From contig BFEA01000080.1 of assembly GCA_003427395.1 (NCBI GenBank), positions 3,536,858-3,569,949 of the forward strand: 33,092 nt of DNA, in the 5' to 3' direction. Each line of letters begins with the position of its first letter. Position 1 is the stretch's first letter. The stretch comes from Chara braunii (taxonomy: Eukaryota; Streptophyta; Charophyceae; Charales; Characeae). The notes below the pieces were generated by a model. That model searched no databases and had not been told where the DNA came from. It saw nothing but the letters and a program-made list of their open reading frames with translations. This document shows, piece after piece, positions 9,663 to 20,051 of this stretch. The position numbers and the translations under genes were made by a program.

Positions 9663-10146
9663 TTCTTTCTTTTTTTTTTTTTTCTTTTTTTTTTTTTTAA
9701 ACACCCCCACCGGTGATAGTGGTGCTGATAAGAGCAGACACCACTACCACCCGGGGAGAGGCTCCATCTATTGGTGGGGAGCGTCACCTGCTGGAAAACG
9801 GGTCCAGCGTCCCATATACAGAATGTAATCAGAGAACATCCGAGAAGCAATGAAGAAGAATCCTGCCAGCATTGATTACCCTGGGTTCCAGGGGATTGAC
9901 TGAGCAGGACATTAAGAAAAGACTGGAAATGCGCTGGGTTCCAGAGACTTAACTGAATCCAGCTAGTCGACATGAAGTTGGAGAGTAACACTGTGGACCC
10001 TGAAACCTAGCCGGGGGACCGAAAGAAGAGACACCAGGGGGCACCGGTGAAATCTTCCTCCGTCCCCCTTCCCCTCAATCCCCTGCTGGAGAGGTGGCTC
10101 AACGTCACTGTGGGCTGAAAGGCTCAACCAATGGGGGCAAGCATAA
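9663..10146 (-). other. LINE A1 3'UTR and A-rich tail
   Basis: About 450 bp follow the ORF2 stop. The family-wide terminal motif lies at 9761-9813 (minus strand GGACGCTGGACCC, then CTCCCCACCAATAGATGGAGC). About 60 bp with a GGTAGTGGTGTCTGC segment follow, then the A-rich tail. No AATAAA was identified close to the tail. Confidence 0.8.
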
Positions 10147-13100
10147 CTAACCCACCCATTCCACAATCGATCGGTGGTGGGGTGGGAAGAGATCAGGAAA
10201 ATCTTCCGGCGGACGCAAAGGGATATCCGGGCTGATCATAGTCCAGTCCTTGAACACCAAGTGGTAATCTCGGGGGGGCTTCACTCCCCTGAAATCTTCC
10301 TCCGGCTGATTCTGGATCTCCCAAGGACCTGACCATCTCACCTCCGCCACCCACCCCCCCCGTTCACCCCCCAACCATTCTCGACAAAATTCTTGTATTG
10401 TTGTTTGGATATCTTTCGTTTGATGAAGTGAATCTAAAGTCTGTTTTGTTACTGACCACCGCTGGGATATTCCCAGTCGGAGCTGAAGTTTAAGATATTC
10501 ATTACGCTCTTCTCCATCCACCATTACTTTCTCCATCGTCAGAGCACACCGTTGCCACCATAACACCCATAGGATCACCCTCCTTCCCAGTAGGAACATA
10601 TTCCATGCAAATGACTGGCTTTGCAGAGCCGGGCAATATCCCAGCAGAATCGCCCTCCAGTTCCATGGCCAAGCATGATCTGGGACTAGCGGTCGCCACA
10701 CTCTCTCCCACCATCTCCATGTCGCGACTGCTACAGGACATTGAAGAAAAATATGCTTGATTGTCTCCTCCTTTCTTCGCTGTGGGAAAGTCAAAAGGCA
10801 TCGGGAGCACCACGGGAGAGCCCGCCCTTGCTGCTCTAGATTTGTATGATCAATCAACCAGCTATTAGTGGGGCGACAGCAGTGAACTATCTGCCATTGC
10901 AGGGATGTGATCTTGGCCGGACCGCTTTTGCAGTCCCTGAACCATCTGATGGGCGCCAGCAGCTGTTTGTCAATATTTAAATGTCGCTGCCATCGCTTCT
11001 GAACAGTGTCTCTCAAATTCCTTCTAACTCTGAGTTTTCGATATGCGGTTTTAATGGTCAAGTTGCAGAGGGACAGTGGTTTAAGGTCGCGCGCCCGGGG
11101 GTGTGCCGGCGGATTCCATATCCACTCTTCCGGGTCCAAAGGCAGTTTGCTTAGCAGTGTGTCGGGTTTAAAAGCTCTTTTTTCTTCTCCTTCCCCGTAG
11201 ATCCTCACCCTAAACAGCAGATTTTTGTCCAGCCACAAGAAGGGATCTCTGCTGCCCGTTAGCCGACCATCCCTTCCGACGCTGTACCTTTCTACCAGAG
11301 CGTCCTCCGATCTCACCAGGTGAACTAGCCCTACTCGCGGTGCGAGGTCCGCGGACGACACCCAGTCCCCTTCCTGCAGTTGCGGACCTTTACTTAAAAT
11401 TTGGAACCAAGCCACCGGGAAGGCCTCCAGCAGTTCCGCCAACGCTGCTTCAGGGTGGTGGCAATAACGGAGTGTTACTCTCATTTGCTCTGGTGTTTTC
11501 CAGTCCTTTGTGGCTGTGTCCCATAAGTCTCCTACCCGGGAGACCCCGTTCTTGAGCCAGCCTTTCCATGGGGGGTCCGTACTGCAGAAAATCTGACTAT
11601 GCGAGTTGGTGATCCACTTATTACCAAAAAGAGGCTGTCTTGCCACCTCATCCCATCGGCCCGGAGGCAGGCGGTCCGGGGGGGGGAGTTTTCTCCATAC
11701 TTTTAACAGTCGTGGCCACAGAGCCTCCCTTTGGCCTTCGCTCCTCGGAACCCTCCAGTACCTGTCATCCAACCACATCAGCGGGTCTATTTCTAGGGGC
11801 GATTGCGGGGCCAGATGTGCAATTTGTCTCATGGCCAGCGGTCTCCACTGCAGGGTCGTCTCAAAAATCAGCCGTACGAACCAGGATAAGCTCAGTGCCT
11901 GAATCTGCGTCGGGGGATCTAAAATGCCTAACCCACCCTGAGTTTTGGGTTGGACCACTGAGTCCCACGCCACCCTGCTCATGGCGTTAGTGTTTTGGCT
12001 ATCACCCCTCCACAGGTAGGATGCTACTTTTCGCTTGAGGGCTTTTTCGGCCGTTTCGCTGACAGGCCACAGGATAGACTTATACCATAATGTGGCCAGG
12101 ATGACATTATTAATTACGAGGGCCCTTCCAAAGAGAGACGTGTGTTTGTGGTCCCATTGGGAGAATTTGGCGAGAGCCAGGGCTGTGATCCATTCATCGT
12201 TATCAAGCGGGCGACCCTGCGCTGTCATCCTTACCCCCAAGACTTCGATTGGTGTATCCAGGGGGGTCCAAGTAATGCGTGGTTCCTCCGGGGGACGGCC
12301 CCCCTGGTGGTGGATCCACCATCCCAGGGTCTTCTGACCCCAGTTGATGGACATGTCAGAAAGGGCACAAAATTTGTCCATCAGTCTCCGGATTTTCTCC
12401 ATATTCTCCGGAGTTGCATCTGTCATTACAGTCAGGTCATCGGCAAATAGCAAACATACCGGGACTGCTTCGTTCGGAATTCCTGACAGGTGTATCCTAG
12501 TCAGATTCGTGCTGTTCCGCAAGTTTGCCGATAGAGCTTCCATTATTAGTATAAACAGGAAAGGTGCTATCGGGTCACCTTGCCTGACTGATCTGTTCAA
12601 TCTGATCTCCGGGACCAGCACGCCATTTATCTGAACCTTGGTGGTCGCGTTCTGGTGCAGGATTCTGATCCATCTTCGAAATTACGGACCGAAATGGAGC
12701 TTTTCCAGACATTTGTCCAGGAAGGTCCAGTCGACGTGGTCATAGGCCTTCTCGAAGTCTATAAACACGAGCGCTGCATTGCTTTTTGTTCTGCATGCTA
12801 GCTCTATCACATCATGTATAATGAGTATATTTTCATGGATATTCCTATTGTGGATAAAGCCCGTATGAGATGGGTGTACCAGATCCTCCACCACCTTGAT
12901 TATGCGGTTGGCAAGCGCTTTTGATAGCAGCTTGTAGACTATTGTCAGAAGAGTGATCGGGCGGTAGTTGGGTATGTTCATCCTGTCTCCTTTTTTATGC
13001 AGCAGGGATAGCACCCCTTGCCCCAGCATTTCCCCCATTTCCCCTGTCAGCCAAACTTCGTCGTAGAATCTCATCAGGTCGTCCGAAAGGTGCGGCCACA

Positions 13101-14669
13101 TGGTTTTCCAAAATTCCTTTGGGAAACCGTCGATGTCGGTTTTTTTTTCCTCTTCCATCTGCAATAGTGCAGTCCAGATCTTGTCTTTACATAGCGAACG
13201 GTCTATCCTTTCCATTTGCTCTACTAGGAGGCTTTTTTCCATATGGCCCAGAAACTCCTCCACTTCTGCTACGTGGCAGGGGTCCTGTGGTTGGGGGATT
13301 CGAGATGAGAAGAGGTCTTGGTAAAAGGATCTGGCTATCCGTGCACATTGTGTCGTGGTCGTGGCCAGTTCCCCTGATACAGTATCGAGGAGTGTTATCA
13401 TTGACGTGCGATGGGCTCTGATAGATGCAAGACTTAAAAATTGAGAATCCATTGTGCCATCTGTGGTCCATTTAGTGAGTTTGCCTCTGATTCTAACTCC
13501 TTGCCATATATACTGTGCATGCTGTAACAGTTGGTCCTTCAGCTGCTGAATGGTATTCGTGTGCTCCGCTGAATTGTCCTGGTTAACCAGGTTGTGAAGT
13601 TGGGTGTGGATCTCCATTTCTTGGGAGTATCGTTGGTTGGCCATCATTTTTGCATAGTCCTCACATTTTTTTGCCACGTAAAATAACCCATTTGTGAACC
13701 AAGGGATTGACGATTCGAACAGGTTTCTTTGGGAGTGCCAGTAAGTCCAGACATCTTTAATATAATTTCGAAAGCTCTCTATTTGTAACAGCGAAGTATT
13801 GAGTTTAAAATACCCCGACCCTTGATCCGGTTGCTTGTGGAAGGTGAGGATTACCCCACAAGTGCAGTGGTCAAGTCCCGTATGTGGACTTTGCGGAAAT
13901 ATGGCCAAAAGTTGTAAGGAATTCTGAATAGCCTGAGAGACCAATATCAAATCTATTAGAAATTTGGTGTGTCTTACAGGGTCGCTGGTGCGAAAGTAGG
14001 TGAAGACGCGTTCTCTTGGATGTAGGTGGTGATGTGCGTCGATTAGAGAGAGGGACTCACTAAAACGGGGAATGATTTTTTCATCTTCCTCACATACCGA
14101 GGATAGTTTCCTTGTGGGCACCACCTATCCATCCACCTATCAGGAGCTGCATTGAAGTCACCTGCAAAAATGAGCGGGATGCCTTGGGGAGGGAGGGAGA
14201 TAAAATGATTAAAAAAAGTCTCCCTTTCCCCTGTAGTATTGGACGCATATACGCAAAAAATGCAAATTAGTTCCAGCTCCAACATGGTCGGAAGGGAGAC
14301 CCACCGCCCGTGTTCCTCGTCAGCAACCCAGTGAGCCACCTCTAATCCAGAGTCCGGAGGAACCCAAATACCTACTCCTGCCGATGCTGGTGTGACCGCA
14401 TGTGCCCTATAAGACTGGTGAGGCCACACATTGTGGTGTGCTCTATGGTGCTCCGGGGTGTCGAGAAGGTGCGTTTCTTACACACAGATCACATCGGGCC
14501 ATGTTCTTCCCCCCACCCCCCGCAGTTGGTCCCATATCGCCTGACATTTAGAGGGATTGTATGAGGCAATGTCGTTTACGTTCAGTGAGCGTAAATCCAG
14601 ATCTGCATTTCTCAGGCAATTCTTCCATTCCAGGTTCCTGCAGTATAGGGTATCCATGTCTTTCCCCAT
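10147..14669 (-). pseudogene. LINE A1 ORF2: AP endonuclease - reverse transcriptase - zinc site
   Basis: The ATG at 14669 lies 18 nt beyond the ORF1 stop; the frame spans about 1507 codons. The endonuclease shows SLNVND, ICV-stop-ET, AGDFNA and GLDHC. The RT follows with MEEEKKTDIDGFPKEFW, NYRPITLL, FIDFEKAYDHVDW (Asp codon 12757-12759), RSVRQGDPIAPFLF and LLFADDL (Asp codons 12436-12441). The connector has WRQ/ARQPLFGN-type repeats. The zinc-binding region WCSRC...IKHIFLQCP lies at about 10735-10815, before a Trp-rich C-terminus ending EWVG. Lesions are a TAA at 14478-14480 replacing the Gln of the QET motif, a frameshift near 14115-14130, and a TAA at 12682-12684 before FRRW. Otherwise about 3.9 kb is one frame. 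It would act as nickase and polymerase in target-primed reverse transcription. Confidence 0.92.
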
Positions 14670-15296
14670 TTCTCCTCTTCTTTATTTTTACACCTTGTTC
14701 CACTTCTTTGAGGACCAATCCACTGTGCACAGTAGCCCATAACGTAGCACCTTCGTGAGGCACGTGTGCAGATCCTCCGAGGACCAGAAGGAGCTGGCCT
14801 TTATGTGTTGGAGGGGGCGATCCATGAGTGCTGCATGGGTGAACCACTGCAGGTCCGAAGTCTTTTCTCTCTCAAAGAGTATGAACAGGTCCGATGAAGC
14901 GATCCTCTGCACCCCATCAAACTGGGGAAGCATCGCCCTTGCCCCTGTTGGGTAGTTTTTACTAATAAAAGTCTCTGCTTTTCCGAGGAAGTCCTTGTCC
15001 CTAAGGCTGGGAAGGGACCAACAGTTATAGTATCTCCATCCTGGCAGTGTAAACCCTCCTTGCACGGGTGTAAGCCCGATCTCCATTTTGTCTTCTGCCT
15101 CCCGGAGTGGAATAACTATTACTCCATCCTCTTTCGAAAGCGAGGCTTCGTATCGGCCCTCTACTATTCGTTGTTTGAGTTTACCCGCCCGTTGATTCGT
15201 CTCCTCCACGTGGTTTTCACTAAATTCATCTTCGGGGGGAGAGGACAGAGCCGGGGAGGCAGCTGTCCCATTGTCGACATCGGACCCCGGTCCTGG

Positions 15297-15538
15297 GGGT
15301 TGTTGTTGTGGTGGTTGGAAGCGTAGCAAAGCAATCTGTCTGATATGCTGGAAGATCTCTGGCCACGAGATGTGGGGTGGGGGGCCCTCTTCCAACGCTC
15401 CCCTTACTGTCGGGCTGTGGTCCAACATGCTAAAGAGTTCAACGTAGGTGCGGTCCCAAAAGTCCGGGGAAACCAAACGATATTAAGCTCTAAAAGACTA
15501 AAACCCTCCAGTAGCCAGTCAGCGATTGCCTGCAATTT
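15297..15538 (-). other. ORF1 duplicated domain, copy 2
   Basis: This encodes KLQAIADWLLEGFSLLEL, then after a frameshift SPDFWDRTYVELFSMLDHSP, GALEEGPPPHISWPEIFQHI and LLRFQPP. Order and spacing match copy 1: W-x-LEG, FW-R, SP, a GPP-HI-W core, a helical IxQxI segment, then FxPP. It has no family assignment. It is most likely a small alpha-helical module specific to this ORF1. Confidence 0.7.
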
Positions 15539-15795
15539 TTGCTCTCTATTCATCCCGACGAGGGGAGCCGTTGTATCGTCCTGCCCCTCAACCTCCATAG
15601 GCATCATGTTAGGGGGTGGAGGGAGGGGGGCCGCTGGCTCCTCAATGTCCATGGGTTGAGGGCCGAAAGCTTCCTGGAAGAGGTCAATTTCCTTCTGCCT
15701 GTACCCATCCCTATCCCCATCCCCTTCATTCGCACTTGTTCCTTTCCCCTGCGCTTTAGGAGGGGTCTCGCTTATCTTCACTTACTCTAGGTGCT

Positions 15796-16050
15796 TTGCA
15801 GGCCGGGAGTCGGGAGGGTGAAAGTGCATCGCCGAAATCCTATGAAGAAGCTGCAGGAGGTCCGTCCAGGTGATGTGGGAAGGCGGCCCCTGTGACAGGG
15901 CGAGTTTTACCAGCGGCCCAGTGGGCTGCCTTCTACTGTGACCACCAGTTGGGCCCGAGCTCGCTCCCAAAACTCAAAAGGTGCGTCTGTATGTCGTGCC
16001 CTCAATCCCTCCAATATCCATTTTGAGATGTGCAGGACCATATTGTCTGC
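15796..16050 (-). other. ORF1 duplicated domain, copy 1
   Basis: This encodes VLHISKWILEGLRARHTD, APFEFWERARAQLVVTVEGS, then in another frame LVKLALSQGPPSHITWTDLL and FHPPDSRP. The same landmarks occur about 168 codons later in copy 2. Conservation of the Trp, FW and GPP-HI-W positions, despite different intervening residues, points to an old tandem domain duplication rather than a recent DNA duplication. Confidence 0.7.
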
Positions 16051-16071
16051 TATTTGCAGATCCGGAGGGTT

Positions 16072-16206
16072 GATCGGGTTGTTCTCCCCCGCTGGGAGCG
16101 GGCCGAAGACCGCCCCATATGGGTTTTTTGTTCCCCCCACAGATTCCGAGATGGTCGGGTTGCCTTCACCCACTGGGGGTGGGCCCAAGACCACCCTTTA
16201 TGGGTC
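16072..16206 (-). repeat. 81-bp tandem repeat within ORF1
   Basis: Two units (16072-16123 and 16153-16206, conserved cores) encode related 27-residue segments, one with YGAVFGPLPAGENNP and the other with RVVLGPPPVGEGNP. The second unit has the TAA at 16198-16200 where the first has a sense codon. Confidence 0.75.
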
Positions 16207-17807
16207 CTCTACTCCCCCCAAGGGCAAGTTTTTGCTTGTGTCTAGTGTTGTTGACAGGCCCTGTGTCTCCTACTGATTTTCCTCCCTTTGCTCAACTGTC
16301 AGCGCCGCAAAGTTGTTTGAGCTGCTCCCGTCTTTCGTTGGCTGAGAGGGTTGACGATCATGTTTTCGACATATGGCTCTACCTGCCTTTCTTTTATCCA
16401 CTCGTGCGAAACCCGAGGCATTGCCCTGCTCCACAGTGGCCGGTCCACCCATATAGTCTTTTGGGTCTGGCCCCCGGTCCCCTTGTCGAGATGTGGTTTG
16501 GACTATTGGAATTGGGGGGGGGGAGGGCCGAGTGCCCGAGCCGAGGGGGGGAGGGCTCTGCAGGTGTGATTCCACAGTCCTGGGAGAAACCCATGATGAG
16601 GGCGGCTTGGATTGGAGGTCCGGGTCGCCTTGCCTGTCCCAAGACCAACCGATCACTGTGCCTGTCTCGTCTTGTTGGTCAATGAAAACCCACCCTTCAT
16701 GCCTTTGATCCACTGTGCGCCAGTGTGTATTGCGAAAGGGATCCTTGGACAGCCTACCTGTTGCCCTGCTCTGGTTTATTGGGTGGTGCAAGCAAACAAG
16801 ATCCGTGTACAGGTGTCCGTATTTTTGACATTTGAAGCACCACGGCCTAAGTTTGTGGGCCGTGTGCACTTTGTATTCCCTGTTCCCCACGCAGAAGGGG
16901 ATGATGTCATCAATCGCAAATGGTTGGCCCTCAGGCAGGTCGATTGCCAACATCAAATAGTCATCCCGTCGTGCCACGTGGGGGGGAAGGGGGTCTATGA
17001 AATCAATGACATCATACTTCTCCCCAAAGTCCTGGACCAAGACAACTTGGATCTCTATGGGGGCATGGCGGAATTCAACCCAAAAGTGGTCCGTCATCAT
17101 CTGCTGCCTTCTCTCCTCTGGACTTCGGACCTATCGCAGCGTATCGATTTTCATTCGTCCATTTGTTTTTTGTTCGCCTCATGTCGACAAATCACTGTGA
17201 TAGTCAAAGTCGATGCAGGCTGGAGTAGGAAAAAGTCCTGCGCCTCTTCCATATTGCCCCTCAAGGTGGCCAGGTGCTTCCGGATCCAGCCTACTTTGTC
17301 GTTGGTTGACTTATAGGCAGCATCATCATGAAAAACCCAATTGCTAGCATACCGGGAGTACAGTTCATTTCGACACTGAACTTTGTCTACTGGGATAGTT
17401 TTAATCATTGATGCTCTTTTTCCTTGACTCACCACTTTGGATTCGGCCGGAGCGAGGAAGTGTGCAAGGAAGTAGGCACTGGCCGATGATACGTTGTCGA
17501 GAGGAATTTTCCAATCTTGGGTCTCATTTCCCTCTAATCGCCTTTTGATTGCAATTGTTTGCCCTGCGGTTGGTCGACTTAACCGAGCTGCCCATGTAGG
17601 GGATAACGATGGCTGCTGAGTGAGATCGCTCGGCAGCTGGGCGGCGGGTAATTCCAGTCTTTCCTCGACATTATCTGTCTCGTTTGCTTTCCCTTTCCAT
17701 GCCAAATTTTGGTTTGTATGTTGTCTCATGGTCCCCCAAAACATCAAAGTCGATTCCAAACGTTTGTGAGCCCTCTGGCTTCTTCTCCTCTCAGGTCCCA
17801 AGGCCAT

Positions 17808-18858
17808 AGCTCCTCCCCTGTCTTCTCTCACCCTACGACTAGTGTGTCGACTTTATTTGCCCGCCCCGTGGTCGACCTTAAACGTGGCAATTGAAAGTGG
17901 TTCCACCCCTAAAGCTGGGTGTAAATGGACAGACTCGTGTACCTCCCACTAACGACGCCCCACAATGCAGATTTCAACATTGCACGCGCAGCTGATCTGA
18001 AAGCGGAGGCGTGGAGTTTCTTTACTACACATGTGCCAGACTTTGGACTCCGATAGAAAATTGGAGACGGAAAAACTACGATGCCTGTTTATGCCCCGAA
18101 CACTTCGAAAAGGAAAAACTACCATGCATCTACCTACCTCGAAGAATAAAACACCCTAAAAAGAACAGCAAGTCATGTAACATCTACATGCATCGAAGAA
18201 TAAAACACCCTAAAAAGAACAGCAAGTCATGCTAGAGCCATGATGCAAATTCCTATGCATTTGGTAATGCGAAAGCATACTTATCCGCCCCGTGCACGTT
18301 AGAAATCTTGATGAAAATCGCCTACCACGCAGATTATCAACTGTCGGAGATTAAGAGAAGTTGTCTCACCTTCCTTTCGTCGTGTCGCGACACCGTGCTC
18401 ACCCGCGGTCCTCCACCGGGGGGGAAAACAATCCCCTCGGGGCCCCAAGAGGTCCCCAGGTGTGACACGTCTTGTCTCGTTCGTCGTATCCGCTTTCGTT
18501 GACTGAGGACGCTCCTTTTCTCCAACTCACGCCCGCCTTCCCCTTTTTTCGTCGCGGGGGTCTATTCGTCGCCTTTACCAGCTAACACAGCTTGATGGCG
18601 GGCCCCGCATGCAATTTTGGAATCCCTCACACCTTTCCCCTCTTTCGTCCCCACTCCTGTGACGTCACCAGTGATGGCGGCGCCGTAGTGTCAAAAAGTC
18701 ATCAAGCCAAACTCCATGGTTCCGAGGTGCAGGGGATTGCGCACTCCAGCCTCGAGCCCGTCGAGGTTTCGGCGCACGGCGGCGAGCAATATCGATAGTG
18801 AAGACAGGAGAGAACATCAGCGACAGCGTGGTCAATGGTGATAAGATAGTGGAGCAGC
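17808..18858 (-). promoter_or_regulatory. LINE A1 5'UTR with presumed internal promoter
   Basis: About 1.05 kb lies between the 5' end, fixed by the target duplication, and the ORF1 ATG. LINEs carry an internal promoter in this region. Visible features are a CRE-like palindrome TGACGTCA at 18660-18667, about 195 bp inside the 5' end; a GC-rich proximal part; and a 54-bp tandem duplication at 18140-18231 whose units contain GAATAAAACACCCTAAAAAG (plus strand). Small frames here show no conserved protein. Promoter activity is inferred from position only. Confidence 0.6.
18140..18231. repeat. 54-bp tandem duplication in the LINE A1 5'UTR
   Basis: Identical 38-nt cores start at 18140 and 18194 (CGAAGAATAAAACACCCTAA and following). 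They are separated by a short CATCTACATGCAT-like linker. Variable 5'UTR tandem repeats are known in other LINEs, where copy number can influence promoter strength. Confidence 0.85.
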
Positions 18859-18874
18859 ACAGTGAATCTATTCT
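18859..18874. repeat. Target-site duplication of LINE A1, 5'-end copy
   Basis: ACAGTGAATCTATTCT is identical to 9647-9662 and fixes the 5' end of the element at 18858. Confidence 0.9.
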
Positions 18875-19245
18875 AGTCAATACCAAAAGCAAAACCTCAG
18901 GATTTGGACATTCCTGGGATCACATGCTCGTAGAACTTCCAGCTCGCACCCACCCACGTTGCGGAGTCGTGCGGACTCTCCCACCGTCCACCGCATAGCC
19001 GCTCCTGATCGTTCTTCCTATAGCAGAGCTAGTAGCTCTTGTTCCTATAGCAAAGCTACCGTCTTCCCTCAAACATAACACACCCTAATAATGAACGTAT
19101 ACAAGCTATATTTCCGACCAGATACAGCCAACATAAGGGTGCGTTGTGTTCCGGGGAAGACCGTAGTAGTTCTTGATCAGCCCCTTCCCCTTGTTAGATA
19201 AGTTCGCCGAAACTCGGACCTGCTCTTCGCAGGCACGAGATGTAA
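18875..19245. other. No gene recognised
   Basis: This is the right flank of LINE A1. It contains two TTCCTATAGCA words near 19013-19050 and CACACCCTAATAATGAAC, which resembles the A1 5'UTR tandem unit. No coding frame is supported. Confidence 0.5.
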
Positions 19246-19527
19246 AGTTATTGCGTCGCCCGAAACGGATTAGGGCATAAGAGAGAGCATTTCGATAGTT
19301 TCCAGAAGTTATTTGCTGGTAAGTATAGCAGCCTTCCAAAAGTTATTTTTGGTTGGTAAATATAGGAGTTGTTGCCTCAAAAAAAAAAAAAAAAAAAAAA
19401 AAAAGGAGTTGTTGCCTCGCCCGAAACGAATTAGGGCATAAGAGAGAGCATTTCGGTAGTTTCCAGAAGTTATTTGCTGGTAAGTATAGGAGCCTTCAAT
19501 AAGTTATTTTTTGTTCGTAAGTATAGG
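19246..19527. repeat. 121-bp tandem dimer
   Basis: Unit 1 occupies 19246-19366 and unit 2 about 19407-19527. Both contain TCGCCCGAAACG, TTAGGGCATAAGAGAGAGCA, TTTCCAGAAGTTATTTGCTG and AGTATAG. The second unit is split near its start by a poly(A) insertion. Confidence 0.85.
19364..19418 (+). mobile_element. Poly(A)-only retro-insertion with 15-bp target duplication
   Basis: AGGAGTTGTTGCCTC occurs at 19364-19378 and again at 19404-19418. Only about 25 A lie between the copies. The surrounding 121-bp dimer shows the extra 15 bp and the A run are additions. This is the product expected if LINE machinery copies only the tail of a transcript. Replication slippage is a less likely source because the flanking duplication is not itself A-rich. 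Confidence 0.75.
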
Positions 19528-19625
19528 AGCCGGGAGTCGGTGAGGAGATCACCTGGGGTCCATATTCCCGAGTGCAAAGGCACTCCCCCTCCAATCAAGG
19601 AGAGGTTGAGATATAAACAACCGAA

Positions 19626-19653
19626 GACATAGCAGATATAGCTCTGCTATGTC
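19626..19653. other. Perfect 11-bp inverted repeat
   Basis: GACATAGCAGA, a 6-nt loop, and TCTGCTATGTC form a perfect stem. A further GAAGAC/GTCTTC pairing is possible with a small bulge. A TATA-like word (GATATAAAC) lies about 15 bp upstream. The role is unknown. Confidence 0.7.
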
Positions 19654-20005
19654 GTCTTCCAGTCGAGGCGCCCATCTTTCCACAACGCGTGACATCGGAC
19701 TCGACGAGCACTCTTACCATCAAGCGTCAGCCAGCGGTGAAGCGGTAAGCCGCAGGTTTAGCGCTCACGGGGCGCTACTGAGAGCGCCTACCAGTTCTCC
19801 TCGCATGGCCTCCTTAGGGCATATTCAAACTAGCACTTCTTAACTTATTTCTGGGCAAAATTGCGGCAAGATGCATACAAGTCCTGCCGGTCAGAAAAAT
19901 TTTAGACGGTGGCTACTGGTCACAGTAAAAAGTAATTACGGAGGAAGTTGTAAAACTTCCACATGGTTTAAAACGCGGCCAGGAAGGGGACAGGCGGCGG
20001 CGGTA

Positions 20006-20051
20006 GGATTAGCGCTATTTCGTAGCTCCGCTAAGTGGTAGCGCTAATTCC
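20006..20051. other. Inverted repeat GGATTAGCGCTA
   Basis: GGATTAGCGCTA and TAGCGCTAATTCC pair across about 21 nt with one extra base. A third AATTAGCGCTA occurs near 20074. The role is unknown. Confidence 0.6.

Larger units (their letters stand above)
14688..17807 (-). pseudogene. LINE A1 ORF1: long gag-like RNA-binding protein
   Basis: The ATG (MALGPERRRSQR) at 17807 is chosen over an upstream in-frame GTG at 17831. The coding region continues to a TAA at 14688-14690, about 1040 codons. It has a basic N-terminus, a conserved block ending VRSPEERRQQMMTDHFWVEF, a degenerate zinc knuckle (C-x2-C-x4-H-x6-C, 16792-16839), a Pro- and Ser-rich stretch, a 27-residue repeat, a duplicated domain (see separate entries), and an unrecognised C-terminal domain rich in Trp and Phe. 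Lesions are frameshifts near 17110-17150, 15910-15970 and 15410-15476, and in-frame stops at 16270, 16198 and 15782. Known L1 ORF1s are mostly 300-600 aa. The region after 16270 could instead be a separate ORF. Confidence 0.75.
9663..18858 (-). mobile_element. LINE A1, full-length L1-like retrotransposon (9.2 kb)
   Basis: The 9196-bp minus-strand element lies between 16-bp perfect direct repeats. In its own 5' to 3' order it has a ~1.05-kb 5'UTR, a ~3.1-kb ORF1, an 18-nt gap, a ~4.5-kb ORF2 with endonuclease, RT and zinc site, a ~450-bp 3'UTR, and an oligo(A)-rich tail (T-rich 9663-9698). L1 elements are usually 6-7 kb, and the extra length is mostly ORF1. ORF2 has only three visible lesions and ORF1 six, so the copy is dead but fairly recent. 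Coding pieces match A2 and C in this window, making it the reference copy of the local family. Confidence 0.92.

Noticed and set aside
11340-12634. Several 60-100-codon plus-strand frames opposite the LINE A1 RT region
   Set aside because: They are antisense shadows of a long, clearly conserved minus-strand RT frame.
14478-14480. Stop-codon reassignment, since TAA falls exactly on the Gln of QET and several other stops are TAA or TAG
   Set aside because: Other stops replace Trp (TAG 2529, TGA 28443, TGA 27906), both TGA and TAR types occur, and frameshifts coexist. Decay explains all of these with one mutational bias.
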